Source: Polyangium sp. 6x1 (GTDB lineage Bacteria; Myxococcota_A; Polyangia; Polyangiales; Polyangiaceae). Taken from it: DNA of 64,000 nucleotides. The notes beneath the pieces were generated by a model. The model worked only from the letters and a program-made list of their open reading frames with translations. It was not told where the DNA came from and did not search any database. The translations under genes were made by a program, and so were the position numbers. Below, piece by piece: positions 24,248 to 32,681 of the stretch; positions within the stretch are counted from its first letter, which is position 1; every line of letters starts with the position of its first letter. The stretch is from the NCBI RefSeq assembly GCF_029946515.1, contig NZ_JARZHH010000022.1, forward strand, positions 102,487 through 166,486. The letters run 5' to 3'.

Positions 24248-25401
24248 CGGAGGGCGCAGACGAAAAGAAGCGCGAGGCGGCGCGGCGGCTGCGGCTGCTC
24301 TTCGGGCGCTTCGCGGACAGCTCGCTCGGCAGCCCCCTCGAAGGCGACGAGGTGCTTTTGCGGATCGACGAGGATCTTTCGTTCCTCTACGACCGCGCGT
24401 TCCGCCGCGGCCCCTCGCACGAAGGCGCGCGCGGCGCCGGCCTCGGGCCGAGCGTGCTCCGAACTTCGACGTGGCTCGCGAGCGTGGAGGAGCTCTTCCC
24501 GCCCGAGGCGCGCGTGGTCCTGGAAGAGGACGCGGCCGCGCGGCACGGGCTCGCGGCGCTGCTCGAAGATCCTGCGGCGCTCGCCTCGGTGACGCCTTCG
24601 CCCGCGATCCTCGCGCTGCTCGTGCGTCTCCGCGGGCAGATCCCGGAGGCCTCGCTCCCCGCGGCCCGGCGTCTCATCGAGGAGGCCGTGCGGGATCTCT
24701 CGCGCGCGCTCGCCAAAGAGCTCGCCCCTTCCCTCACGGGTTCGTCCGGGCCACGCGGCCGGACGAACCTGCGCGTGCTCGCGAACCTCGACGCGCGGCG
24801 CACCGTACGGGAGAACCTCCGGCACTACGACCGCGCGCGCGGCGTGCTCGGCGTCGAGCGGCTCGTGTTCCGGCGGCGGCTCGCGAGGCAGTCGCGCATG
24901 CGGCTCATCGTCCTCTTGGATCAGAGCGGCTCGATGGTGGACAGCGTCGTGCAGGCGGCGATCCTGGCCGCGATTTTCGCCTCGGTCCCGTCGATCGATC
25001 TGCGCCTCGTCGCGTTCGACACGCACGTGGTGGACATGACGGAGATCGCCGGCGATCCCGTGGAGGTGCTCTTCTCGCTGCAACTCGGAGGCGGGACGCT
25101 GCTCTCGCGGGCCGTCGGATACGCCGCGACGCTGGTCGCGGAGCCGCGGCGCACGCTGGTCGTGTTGATCTCGGATTTCCGCGAGGGAGGCGCGCTCTCT
25201 GCGCTCGTGACGCGGGTGAAGGATCTGCTCGACGCCGGGGTGACGGTGCTCGGCCTCGTGGCCCTCGGCGACAAGGGCGCGGGTGGCTTCGACCGGCGCG
25301 TGACCGGGGCGCTCACGGCGCTCGGGATGCCGATCGGCGCCATGACGCCGCGCGAGCTCGCCGCCTGGGTCGGGCGTCACGTGCGGGGAGGCGAGACGTG
25401 A
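24244..25401 (+). CDS. VWA-domain protein, CoxE/YehP-like partner of the MoxR ATPase
   Basis: Protein of 385 residues (E. coli YehP is about 378). The N-terminal half is helical. The C-terminal von Willebrand A domain (about 215-380) has a complete MIDAS start DQSGSM at 226-231, with GGGTLLSRAV and VLISDF carrying the later Thr and Asp. The VWA protein is the usual partner of MoxR ATPases and binds targets through a metal. Here the ATPase gene is at 15808. It overlaps the gene before it by ATGA and the one after by GTGA. Confidence 0.85.
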   Translation: MTEGADEKKREAARRLRLLFGRFADSSLGSPLEGDEVLLRIDEDLSFLYDRAFRRGPSHEGARGAGLGPSVLRTSTWLASVEELFPPEARVVLEEDAAARHGLAALLEDPAALASVTPSPAILALLVRLRGQIPEASLPAARRLIEEAVRDLSRALAKELAPSLTGSSGPRGRTNLRVLANLDARRTVRENLRHYDRARGVLGVERLVFRRRLARQSRMRLIVLLDQSGSMVDSVVQAAILAAIFASVPSIDLRLVAFDTHVVDMTEIAGDPVEVLFSLQLGGGTLLSRAVGYAATLVAEPRRTLVVLISDFREGGALSALVTRVKDLLDAGVTVLGLVALGDKGAGGFDRRVTGALTALGMPIGAMTPRELAAWVGRHVRGGET

Positions 25402-26807
25402 CGCTGCGCCGGGAAACACCGGCCGGGATGCGTCGCGCGGCCGCGCGCACCGCGCTCGTCGCGGCGCCGATGGGGGAAAGCGCCGTGCGCGTCGGAGGCG
25501 CGACGGTCACGTGGCGCGAAGGCCGCGTCGTGTGTGATTGCCCGATGGGGGACGCGCCCGCGTGCCTGCATCGGTTGGTCGCGCATGGCGACGAACGGGC
25601 GCGTGATCTCGGCGGACGGGCGGGCCCCACGGAGCCGCCGCCCGTCGTGTTCCCCGAGCCTTCGAAGGCCGAGCCGCTGCCCGCGGAGGACGCCGCGCGG
25701 TTCGCGCCGATCCTTGCCGAGGTGGACGCGCTCATGGCCGAGGTGGTGACGCTCGGCCTGCGGCGCGCGGCGCGTGTCTCGGGGGATCGGGTGCGCGAGC
25801 TTGCCGCGCGCGCGACGGCGATGCGCCCGCGATCACGAGGGCCACGGGATGCAGGGCTCGGCAGAATCGCGCGGGCCCTCGAACGGCTCGCGGCGCTCTT
25901 GCCGGCGCTCGACGGCCCGGACGCGGGCGCGGCCGAGGCGGATGCGCTCCGGGAGCTCGCGATCACGCGAAACCTCGGGCGCGCGCTCCGCGCGAACACG
26001 GGCGCGCTGCCGCTCGAAGACATCGCGGGCGCGTCGCAACGCGCGTACGTCGAGGTGCCGCCGATCGAGGTGCAGGGGCTCGGGCTCGAAGCGTGGGTCG
26101 CGGCGGGAGGCGTCGCGGGGGTGACGGCATACGTGGCCGTGCTCGGCGAGGATCGGGTGCTCGCGCGGACGCTGCTCACGAAGGGAAAACCCGCGCGGCC
26201 CGCGGATCCACGCGCCTGGGCGGAGGGGCTCGCGGCTGGGCCCGCGTTCGCGCGGAGCGGCATCACGATGCGGGATCTTTCGCGCGGTCGGTTCGCGCTC
26301 TCGGGCGCGCGGATCGCGCTCTCGCACGGGCGCCTCTCGGGCAGCCGCGCGACGAGCGTGGTGATGCGGCCGGCGCTCCCGCTGGGCGACGCCCGCCTCG
26401 CGCAGCACGTCCTTGCGGGCCCGAAGGACGCGGCGCGGCTCGTCCGCTCCCTCGGCTTCGACGCGCTCGGCCGCCCGCCGCGCTCCTCGCCGATCGTGGT
26501 CCTGCCCGTGCAAGGTTTGTCCCCGAGCGACTTCGATCACGCGACGCAGGCGCTCTCGCTCCGGATGCGCGCCTCCGCGGGCGTGGAGCTCCGGACCTCG
26601 CTCTCGTTCCGGGAGGAGCGCTCGCTCCTGTTCGACAACCTCGAAGTGCTGAGCCGCGCGGCGAGGCCCCCGCGCTTTCTCTGCGTCCGCCTCGCTCGCG
26701 AAGGAGGCGCGCTCGTGATCGAGCCCCTCTCGGCCATGCTCGCGGACGGCACCACGCTCGATCTCACGCTCGACGTCGTGGATCCCACGCTCGAGGTGAC
26801 GCGGTGA
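25398..26807 (+). CDS. SWIM zinc-finger protein (YehQ-like)
   Basis: Protein of 469 residues. The SWIM motif C46-x-C48-x7-C56-x-H58 (VVCDCPMGDAPACLHRLV) is complete, after WREGRVV. SWIM fingers bind DNA or proteins. The remaining 400 residues are Ala/Arg-rich with no recognised domain. GTG 25398 is embedded in the VWA stop (GTGA), and the next gene begins in its own stop the same way. In E. coli a SWIM protein (YehQ) sits next to YehP and YehL, which supports one functional unit. Confidence 0.8.
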   Translation: MTLRRETPAGMRRAAARTALVAAPMGESAVRVGGATVTWREGRVVCDCPMGDAPACLHRLVAHGDERARDLGGRAGPTEPPPVVFPEPSKAEPLPAEDAARFAPILAEVDALMAEVVTLGLRRAARVSGDRVRELAARATAMRPRSRGPRDAGLGRIARALERLAALLPALDGPDAGAAEADALRELAITRNLGRALRANTGALPLEDIAGASQRAYVEVPPIEVQGLGLEAWVAAGGVAGVTAYVAVLGEDRVLARTLLTKGKPARPADPRAWAEGLAAGPAFARSGITMRDLSRGRFALSGARIALSHGRLSGSRATSVVMRPALPLGDARLAQHVLAGPKDAARLVRSLGFDALGRPPRSSPIVVLPVQGLSPSDFDHATQALSLRMRASAGVELRTSLSFREERSLLFDNLEVLSRAARPPRFLCVRLAREGGALVIEPLSAMLADGTTLDLTLDVVDPTLEVTR

Positions 26808-27139
26808 TCGCGGAGCGGCTCTCGCGCCTCGCGCGCGCGGCGATCGAGGAGCTCGCCGCGGCCGGTGCGCTCGAGCGCACGGAGCACCGGGCGCTCTCGT
26901 TCCGGCGGCTGGCGGCGGACGCGCGCGCGATCGGCCTGTTCGACCTCGCGACGCGGCTCGAAGCCGTGGCCGCGGCGCTCGACGCGCAAGCGGGGCTCGG
27001 GCCGCAACCGAACGCAGCGCTCGCCGAGGCGCTGCTCGCGTCGTACGACCGGATCGAAGCGCTCTCCGCTCGTCTTGCGCGCTCCGAGCTGCTCGCTGCG
27101 TTCGGGGCCGAGGACGACGACGACACGGAGGCGCCGTGA
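26804..27139 (+). CDS. Small helical protein of the MoxR/VWA operon
   Basis: Protein of 111 residues, almost entirely alpha-helical by composition, Ala/Leu/Arg-rich, with an acidic tail AEDDDDTEAP. No family recognised. GTGA overlaps on both sides (26804 and 27136) place it firmly in the SWIM-DUF4132 operon and argue that it is a real gene and a likely subunit or adaptor. Confidence 0.75.
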   Translation: MIAERLSRLARAAIEELAAAGALERTEHRALSFRRLAADARAIGLFDLATRLEAVAAALDAQAGLGPQPNAALAEALLASYDRIEALSARLARSELLAAFGAEDDDDTEAP

Positions 27140-30100
27140 TCGATCCCGAGGCCGTCTTCCTCGTGCGCCTCCGCTCCCTCGTCTCGACCGTGCGTGTCGT
27201 CGAGGTCCGCGCGGACGCCTGGCCTGCGCGCCGCGTCGTCGAGCAGCACGAGGGCTACTTCGCCGAGGACGCCCTGCCCCTGCGGATCGAGCCTCGCCAA
27301 GAAGTCCCCTTCCCGCTTCGCTTGCACGGCGATCGACCGGACGACGCTGCCCATCACGAACGCGTGCGCCGCGCGAGCCGGGTGTACCTCCGCGCCACGG
27401 CCCTCGCGGAGGCGCGCCCTCGCCGCGCGGAGCAGGCGTTCCAGGCGCTCGAGGCGCTCTTCGAGGAGATCGGCCCGGACGCGGCGGCCTCGATGTGGCT
27501 CGAAGCCGCGCGGACCTTCCTCGCCCTCGGCGACGAGGAGCACGCGGCGCGCTCGCTCCGCCGCCTCGCCCGGCTTGCTCGGCGCGCGCCCGTCTCCGCG
27601 GCGCTTCTCGTCGCGGCGGTGACCTCGCCCCGCTACGGAGCGACCCCGCCCGGAGAGCTCGTCGACGTCGCGGCCGAGCGCGCAGGGCCCGACGCGGGTT
27701 TGTCCCTGCGCCTCGGCGTGTTGCGACGTCGCCTCGAAGCCGGCACCGACGTGCCCCCGGGGACGATGGCGGCCCTGACGAGCGCGGCGCAGGCCTTGGA
27801 GGATCCCGCCGCGGCCGCGTCCCGGATCGACGCGGCCCTCCTCGGTTGTTTCGGCCTCGCGGGCACGTGGGCGCCCGCGGGCGAGGCCTCGCTCGTACGC
27901 GCGCGGCTCGGGGCGCTCTGGGCGCGCTCGTTTGCCTCGAACGACCTGGGCCCTCGCGTGCGCAGCGACCTCGCTTTCGCGCTCCGCGCCATGCTCGGCG
28001 ACCTCGACGCGTCGCGCCTCGCTGCCGTGCTCGACGTGCTCCTGCCCGGAAGCCCGAGCGACGACACCTCGCTCCTCCTCGACGTCACGCGTCGCCTCCT
28101 CGGCGCACTCGCGCGCGAGAGAAACGCGTCTGCCGAGGACACCTGCATCCGGGCCCTGCTTCACCTCGCCCACGTCGCCGCGACGAACCTCTTCGATCAC
28201 GCGGACGAGATCGGCGGCGCGCTCGCGGATGCCTTCGACGCCACCGCGGCACGCCCGCTCCTCGCCGCGCTCCTCGCCGATCTCGACGCGGCCGTACGCC
28301 GCGTGGATCCTTCCCGCGGGCTCGATGATGCGCTCCGTCGCAGCGCAGGCGCCCGCCTCTGCCCGGCCGAGACAACCCCACCGCCACGCACCGGCACACG
28401 CACGAGCCGCGTCCGTTCCCTCGCGCGATGGCTGCCCGCGCCGCTCGTCGCCGCGACGCTCGCCGCGCTCGCCGCGCCTGCCGAGCAGGCCGCATCCTCC
28501 GCCTCCCCCGCGCTCGCCTTCGTCTGGGCTCTCCGCCTCCTCGGCCTCGCACAGGACGAGCGCACCTCCCTCGATCTCGCCGAGGACGCGCTCTCCCTCG
28601 CCGACGCCCTCACGCGGCCCCTCGATCCTCACCTCGTCACCCCGAGCGCCGTCGCTGCCGCGGATCCGACCCTCCACCTCGCGCACCCCGATCCCGCCGC
28701 GCTCCTCCGCGGCCTCGCGTTCTCGCGCGCTTCCCTCGCCGATCGCGCGTCCCTCCGCCCCGAGCGCTGGCCCGCGCCCGCCCTCCCTGGCCTCTCCGAT
28801 CCACGCGACGCACGGTTCGTCCTCCTCGCGTGGTCGCTCTCGTCGCTCGACGCGCGCGAGGCTGGCTCGCATCACCTCGCCTTCGCGCGTATCGCCGACG
28901 CGACGCCCCTCGTACGCGCCGGCGCCGGCCGCCTCCTGCCCTCGCCCCTCGCCTTGCGCGGCGTCTCCTCCTCGCTCGCCCGCCTCACCTCGACGAACCT
29001 GCTGCGCATCCCCACCGCGGACGAGCCCTCCCTCCGCGACGTCGTTCTCCTTTGCTCCCCGCGTGATCTCGCCGAAGCGTTCGCCCGCGATGTCGGCGTC
29101 TCTCCGCGCTTCCTCGCCGATGCACCGCCGTCTGCACCGGCGAACCTCGATCCATCTCCACCTCTCGTCCCTCACGATCTACCGCTGCCGGACCTCGATC
29201 CCGCGCGCCCGCTCGCGGCCCTCCTCCCGCGACGAATCCCGCGCGATCCTGCGCCCCTCCCCGCATGTGATCCCGCGCTGCCGCGCTCGGCCGTGATCGC
29301 CGGCCACGTCGTCTCGCTCGGCCCTCGCGGCGAGCTTCACGTCACCGCCGAGGGCGGAAAAACCCCGCTCCGCCGCGTCCCTTCGGCCGTACGCAAGGAC
29401 GAACGCTACCGCGCGCTCGTCCGCGGCCGTCGCGCCGAGCGCGCCCGCAGGCACGAGGCCGTTCGGCTTCTCGAAGATCGGATGATCCGCGCCGCGCCCC
29501 TCCACGCAGACGAGCTCGCGTGGCTGCTCGACGATCCCTGGTGCGCCTCGCTCCTCCGGCACCTCGTCATCACCACGCGCCCGCGGGATCCCGGAGTTCC
29601 CCGCGATCTCGCGCTCCTCTGGACGTGGGAGCGCACGCGTGGCCTCGGCGTGGTGCCGCTCGACTACGACGCCCGCTGGATCGGCTGGACCGAGGTCGAG
29701 CTCGTCCATCCGGCCCGCTTGCCCGACGTGGCCGCATGGCGCGCGCTGCTGGGCGATCTCGGCGTGAAACAGGAGCTCCCCCAGCTCTTCCGTGATCTCC
29801 GCGGCGTCCCCGACGACGAGCTCGAGAGCGCTGAGAGCCTCGTCCTCGCGCGTCGTCTCGTCGACGCGGCCGCCCTTCGGCGCGCGCTCGCGGACGAGGG
29901 CTTTTGCACCGGGCCGGGGCTCGCTACGCGGTCGTTCGTGTACGAGTCCGGAGGCCAAAGCGTCTCGGCTTGGTTTGACGCGGGTAGTCCGCCTTGGCCG
30001 CGCGATGCGGCGTTTTCCGGTGCGTTCGGGTTTTGCGATCCGAATGGGGCGCCTCTCCCTTTCTCCGCGGTCCCCAGGGCTCTCGTTTGTGAAGCGCGGG

Positions 30101-30147
30101 CAAGCATTGAGCGTGCCCTTGCGCGCGCTGCGCCACGCGCGAGGTAG
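27136..30147 (+). CDS. Large DUF4132-like protein (YehI/MolR-like)
   Basis: Protein of 1003 residues. The first 700 are Ala/Leu-rich helical repeats without motifs. The C-terminal 250 resemble DUF4132 (…WTEVELVHPARLPD, LGVKQELPQLFRDL, RSFVYESGGQ, FGFCDPNG). DUF4132 proteins such as E. coli YehI (MolR) occur beside MoxR-VWA-SWIM genes; none has a proven activity. Start GTG 27136 overlaps the preceding stop. The last 162 bases (29986-30147) recur, 86 % identical and without gaps, at 32512-32673. Codon-level differences between the copies are mostly silent. Confidence 0.75.
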   Translation: MIDPEAVFLVRLRSLVSTVRVVEVRADAWPARRVVEQHEGYFAEDALPLRIEPRQEVPFPLRLHGDRPDDAAHHERVRRASRVYLRATALAEARPRRAEQAFQALEALFEEIGPDAAASMWLEAARTFLALGDEEHAARSLRRLARLARRAPVSAALLVAAVTSPRYGATPPGELVDVAAERAGPDAGLSLRLGVLRRRLEAGTDVPPGTMAALTSAAQALEDPAAAASRIDAALLGCFGLAGTWAPAGEASLVRARLGALWARSFASNDLGPRVRSDLAFALRAMLGDLDASRLAAVLDVLLPGSPSDDTSLLLDVTRRLLGALARERNASAEDTCIRALLHLAHVAATNLFDHADEIGGALADAFDATAARPLLAALLADLDAAVRRVDPSRGLDDALRRSAGARLCPAETTPPPRTGTRTSRVRSLARWLPAPLVAATLAALAAPAEQAASSASPALAFVWALRLLGLAQDERTSLDLAEDALSLADALTRPLDPHLVTPSAVAAADPTLHLAHPDPAALLRGLAFSRASLADRASLRPERWPAPALPGLSDPRDARFVLLAWSLSSLDAREAGSHHLAFARIADATPLVRAGAGRLLPSPLALRGVSSSLARLTSTNLLRIPTADEPSLRDVVLLCSPRDLAEAFARDVGVSPRFLADAPPSAPANLDPSPPLVPHDLPLPDLDPARPLAALLPRRIPRDPAPLPACDPALPRSAVIAGHVVSLGPRGELHVTAEGGKTPLRRVPSAVRKDERYRALVRGRRAERARRHEAVRLLEDRMIRAAPLHADELAWLLDDPWCASLLRHLVITTRPRDPGVPRDLALLWTWERTRGLGVVPLDYDARWIGWTEVELVHPARLPDVAAWRALLGDLGVKQELPQLFRDLRGVPDDELESAESLVLARRLVDAAALRRALADEGFCTGPGLATRSFVYESGGQSVSAWFDAGSPPWPRDAAFSGAFGFCDPNGAPLPFSAVPRALVCEARASIERALARAAPRAR

Positions 30148-30154
30148 TCGCGGC

Positions 30155-30241
30155 GGGAGCGGAGGCGGAGGCGGAGGCGGAGGCGGAGGCGGAGGCGCGT
30201 GCGCTTGCGCGTGCGCGTGCGCGTGCGCTTGCGCTTGCGGG
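30155..30241. repeat. Two adjacent hexanucleotide repeats
   Basis: About six GGAGGC units (30155-30198) run directly into about seven GCGTGC/GCTTGC units (30198-30241), immediately after the DUF4132-like stop. The 143-base gap holds nothing else. The frames across it encode only Gly or Ala-Cys runs and are not genes. Confidence 0.85.
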
Positions 30242-30290
30242 AACGGTATCAGGGAATCCCGCTCGGGGACGGCGAGCGGAGGGTTTCGTT

Positions 30291-30620
30291 ATGCTCAAGA
30301 TCTATGAGGTCGTTTTGGTGATGGCGGGGGACGCGGCGCTGGTTGCGGAGGCGATCGAACGAAAGGATTCGGACCTGGCTCGGCAAATGCGGAGGGCCAT
30401 GCATAGCGTGGCGTTGAATACGGCCGAAGGCATGGGGAACCACGCCGGAAACAAGCGGCAGCGCTACTCCTCCGCCCTCGGATCCGCCCGGGAAGTGCTG
30501 GCGTGCGTGCAGGTGGCCCAGGCCATGCGCTACATCGGCACCGTCGATGCGCGGGTGCTGGACCGAATGGACCACGTCATCGCCACCCTGACACGCCTCG
30601 TCTACCGCCGCGCATCGTGA
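30291..30620 (+). CDS. Four-helix bundle protein (S23/IVS-type)
   Basis: Protein of 109 residues of the small four-helix-bundle family once named after 23S rRNA intervening sequences. LARQMRRAMHSVALNTAEGMG and a helical tail AREVLACVQVAQAMRY are characteristic. Family members are common, often near mobile or accessory genes; their role is unknown, possibly nucleic-acid binding. No rRNA gene is nearby. The gene is flanked by hexamer repeats upstream and a strong hairpin downstream. Confidence 0.85.
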   Translation: MLKIYEVVLVMAGDAALVAEAIERKDSDLARQMRRAMHSVALNTAEGMGNHAGNKRQRYSSALGSAREVLACVQVAQAMRYIGTVDARVLDRMDHVIATLTRLVYRRAS

Positions 30621-30624
30621 ATCG

Positions 30625-30659
30625 AAGGGCGGGCCGTCCCCCAAAGGCGGCCCGCCCTT
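30625..30659 (+). terminator. Terminator-like hairpin
   Basis: Twelve-bp perfect stem AAGGGCGGGCCG/CGGCCCGCCCTT (30625-30636 with 30648-30659), five bases after the four-helix-bundle stop. No T-tract follows, so termination would be weak or assisted. Confidence 0.5.
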
Positions 30660-30859
30660 ATCGCCTGGATCAGCGGGCCCATTACGAGCGCCCTCGCCGT
30701 ATTCCGCATGGATCGCGGGCTCTCCCCCGACGAACCAATCCGCCCCTTTACGATTGCCTTTGCCCGCAATTCATGAGACAAAACAAGCGACGCCAGCCGG
30801 CGCTATCACACCGACCGGCGTCTGACCTGCAAACCCCAACTCACTGGAGTTCACAAGCT

Positions 30860-31396
30860 GTGAGCAACGTAGACGTCTGCCCTGAATCCGCCAAGAAACC
30901 TGTACCCGTTCCCTCCCCCGACGCGCTCTTCGCCCGGTTTTACCGCGAATGCTGGAGCTTCGTTCGTTCCGTCCTCCTCAAGCGTGGCGTCCCAGATCGG
31001 GACGCGGACGACCTCACGCAGGAGGTCTTCGTCCTCGCGTGGCGACAGCGCGGCTGCGTGGTTTGGAACGAGCATGCGCGAGCGTGGCTTTACACGGTCG
31101 CGGTCTATCGGGCCGCGAACCATTGCAAGCTCGCGCGACACCGGACGGAAGCGCTCGTCGCCGATCTCCCCGAGCCCGCGGTTTATCCGCGAATGACCCA
31201 GGCCATGGACGCGACCCGCCTCCTCTGGAGGATCCTCCAGAAGCTCGGCGAAAAGCTCGCCCCCGTGCTTGTCGCCTACGAAATCGAAGGCCGCTCGATG
31301 CCGGAGATTGCCCGCGCCCTACGAATCCGCCTCAAAACCGCCTACGCCCGCCTGCAACTGGCCCGGAACCGCCTCGCGCTCTGCGCTCCCCGCTAA
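30860..31396 (+). CDS. ECF-type RNA polymerase sigma factor
   Basis: Protein of 178 residues. Region 2 includes DADDLTQEVFVLAWR, and region 4 is a helix-turn-helix (IEGRSMPEIARALRIRLKTAYARLQLARNRL). It recruits RNA polymerase to a regulon that cannot be read here. GTG 30860 with GGAG about ten bases upstream is preferred; ATG 30774 in frame is possible but has no site. No anti-sigma gene is adjacent; the next gene is an unknown protein. Confidence 0.88.
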   Translation: MSNVDVCPESAKKPVPVPSPDALFARFYRECWSFVRSVLLKRGVPDRDADDLTQEVFVLAWRQRGCVVWNEHARAWLYTVAVYRAANHCKLARHRTEALVADLPEPAVYPRMTQAMDATRLLWRILQKLGEKLAPVLVAYEIEGRSMPEIARALRIRLKTAYARLQLARNRLALCAPR

Positions 31397-31716
31397 CGCT
31401 TCCGCTCCCGCTCCCGCTCCCGCTCCCGCCCCCGCCCCCGCTCCCGCACTCGTCCTCATGGCCTGACCCCTGCCCCCTCCCAGGTCGACCCCCCTCCACC
31501 GCCCCTCGCCCCCACCCCGACCCCCGTTCGACCCCCAACCGAGGCGCCCACACCCCTCGCCGCGCCTCACCCGACCGCCGACCCAGGACCCCCACGCGGT
31601 CCACCTTTCCTTCTCGCTCACGGACAAAACCGCACCCGCCCCTCGCCGCTTCGTTCTCACGCGCGAGCCTCGCCCCCCACGCCCTGACTCGACCGACCTT
31701 CGAAAGGACCGCCCGC
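31397..31716. other. C-rich gap with CGCTCC hexamer repeat
   Basis: After the sigma-factor stop, 31401-31447 is a run of CGCTCC/CGCCCC hexamers. The rest to about 31690 is strikingly C-rich and G-poor on the plus strand (CCCCTGCCCCCTCC and similar). The Gly/Arg-rich frames on the other strand are compositional artefacts. AAAGGA near 31703 is the ribosome-binding site of the next gene. Confidence 0.7.
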
Positions 31717-32511
31717 ATGGCTCCCCTCCTCGCGTCCCTGCTCAGCTTCTACACGTTCTCGACGGGCCGACGCCTCTTCGCCCTTTCCCAGGTGAGGAAA
31801 GCCGCATTCCTCGCGTCGTTCGTGGACCTCGACGCGCACGTGGGCGAGGCCCTCGCGCACGACAGGGAGACGCGCGCGCTGGAGGCGAAATGGGCGGGCC
31901 GCAAGCCCACCATCTATTCGCCGGAGGCACGGCAAATCGATATCTACGTGGACGCCGCCCTCACGGCCTTCCGCGACGGAGCCGAGGCGCAGATCCGGGC
32001 CTCCGCGGAGGGCGATCCGCTCGCGGAGGCGGCGCAGGCGATGCTTTTGGTCCTGTTTCCCAAAGGCGCGGGCGCCATCACGTCCCTCGGGTTCGTGGAG
32101 GAATTGGCGGAGGTCCAGCGAATCCTGTCGCGCCTCGACGAGCCCGATTACCAGGCGCTCGTCGCGGAGCTCGGCCTCACGCGGCAGGTGGCGCGGCTCC
32201 GCGACCTCGAAGGGCAATATCGCGCGGCCATCGAAGGGCCCGGCGGTGCGTTGACCTTCGCCCAGGTGAAAGACGCGCGCGCCAAAGGGCAATCGCTCAT
32301 GCTGCAAGCCGTGGCCCTGATCCTGGGCAAGTATCCCTCCGATAGCGAGGCCGATCGGAAAGCCCGCGGCACGCTCCTCGAGCCCATTCTCGTGCAGAAC
32401 GAAGCCATCCGGCGCTACCTGCGCGAGCGCAAGCCCATTGAAGACGTGAACCCCGAGACGGGCGAAATCGAGCAGACGCCGCCCGTGCAGGACGAGACGC
32501 AAACCCCCTGA
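31717..32511 (+). CDS. Unknown helical protein
   Basis: Protein of 264 residues with no signal peptide or membrane helix. Helix-rich, with frequent Ala/Glu/Arg and a Pro/Gln/Thr-rich acidic C-terminus (NPETGEIEQTPPVQDETQTP). I recognise no family. ATG 31717 has AAAGGA nine bases upstream. It is the last gene of the segment enclosed by the DUF4132 3' end and its remnant; the remnant begins at the base after its stop. Confidence 0.7.
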   Translation: MAPLLASLLSFYTFSTGRRLFALSQVRKAAFLASFVDLDAHVGEALAHDRETRALEAKWAGRKPTIYSPEARQIDIYVDAALTAFRDGAEAQIRASAEGDPLAEAAQAMLLVLFPKGAGAITSLGFVEELAEVQRILSRLDEPDYQALVAELGLTRQVARLRDLEGQYRAAIEGPGGALTFAQVKDARAKGQSLMLQAVALILGKYPSDSEADRKARGTLLEPILVQNEAIRRYLRERKPIEDVNPETGEIEQTPPVQDETQTP

Positions 32512-32673
32512 AGTCCGCCCTGGCCGCGCGACGCCACGTTCTCCGGTGCCTTCGGGTTTTGCGACCCGAACGGGGCACCTCTCCCTTTCTCCGCCCTCCC
32601 CAGGCCTCTCGTGCGTGAAGCGCGGGCCAGCGTCGATCGTGCCCTTGCGCGCACCGCGTCACGCGCGAGATAG
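32512..32673 (+). pseudogene. Remnant of the 3' end of a DUF4132-like gene
   Basis: These 162 bases match 29986-30147 without a gap: 22 differences by eye, 86 % identity. They encode a 53-residue tail (SPPWPRDATFSGAFGFCD...) ending in TAG at the same place. Most differences are third-position or conservative, so the copy was under coding constraint before it lost the rest of its gene. It has no start codon or upstream portion. The hybrid kinase frame begins eight bases after its stop. Confidence 0.8.
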
Positions 32674-32681
32674 TCAAGGTC

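Noticed and set aside
30155..30241. Gly-rich or Ala-Cys-rich peptide after the DUF4132-like gene
   Set aside because: It is only the translation of hexanucleotide microsatellites; no start site or family support.
30291..30620. Four-helix-bundle gene as an intervening sequence of 23S rRNA
   Set aside because: No rRNA sequence is present around it; the family also occurs as free-standing genes.
31332..31718. Gly/Arg-rich minus-strand frames after the sigma-factor gene
   Set aside because: They reflect the C-rich plus strand and have no ribosome-binding site or recognisable domain.
30148..32673. Integrative mobile element between the DUF4132 copies
   Set aside because: There is no integrase, transposase or short target-site duplication. 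The bracketing repeats look like diverged coding sequence, so I report a duplication remnant and not a mobile element.
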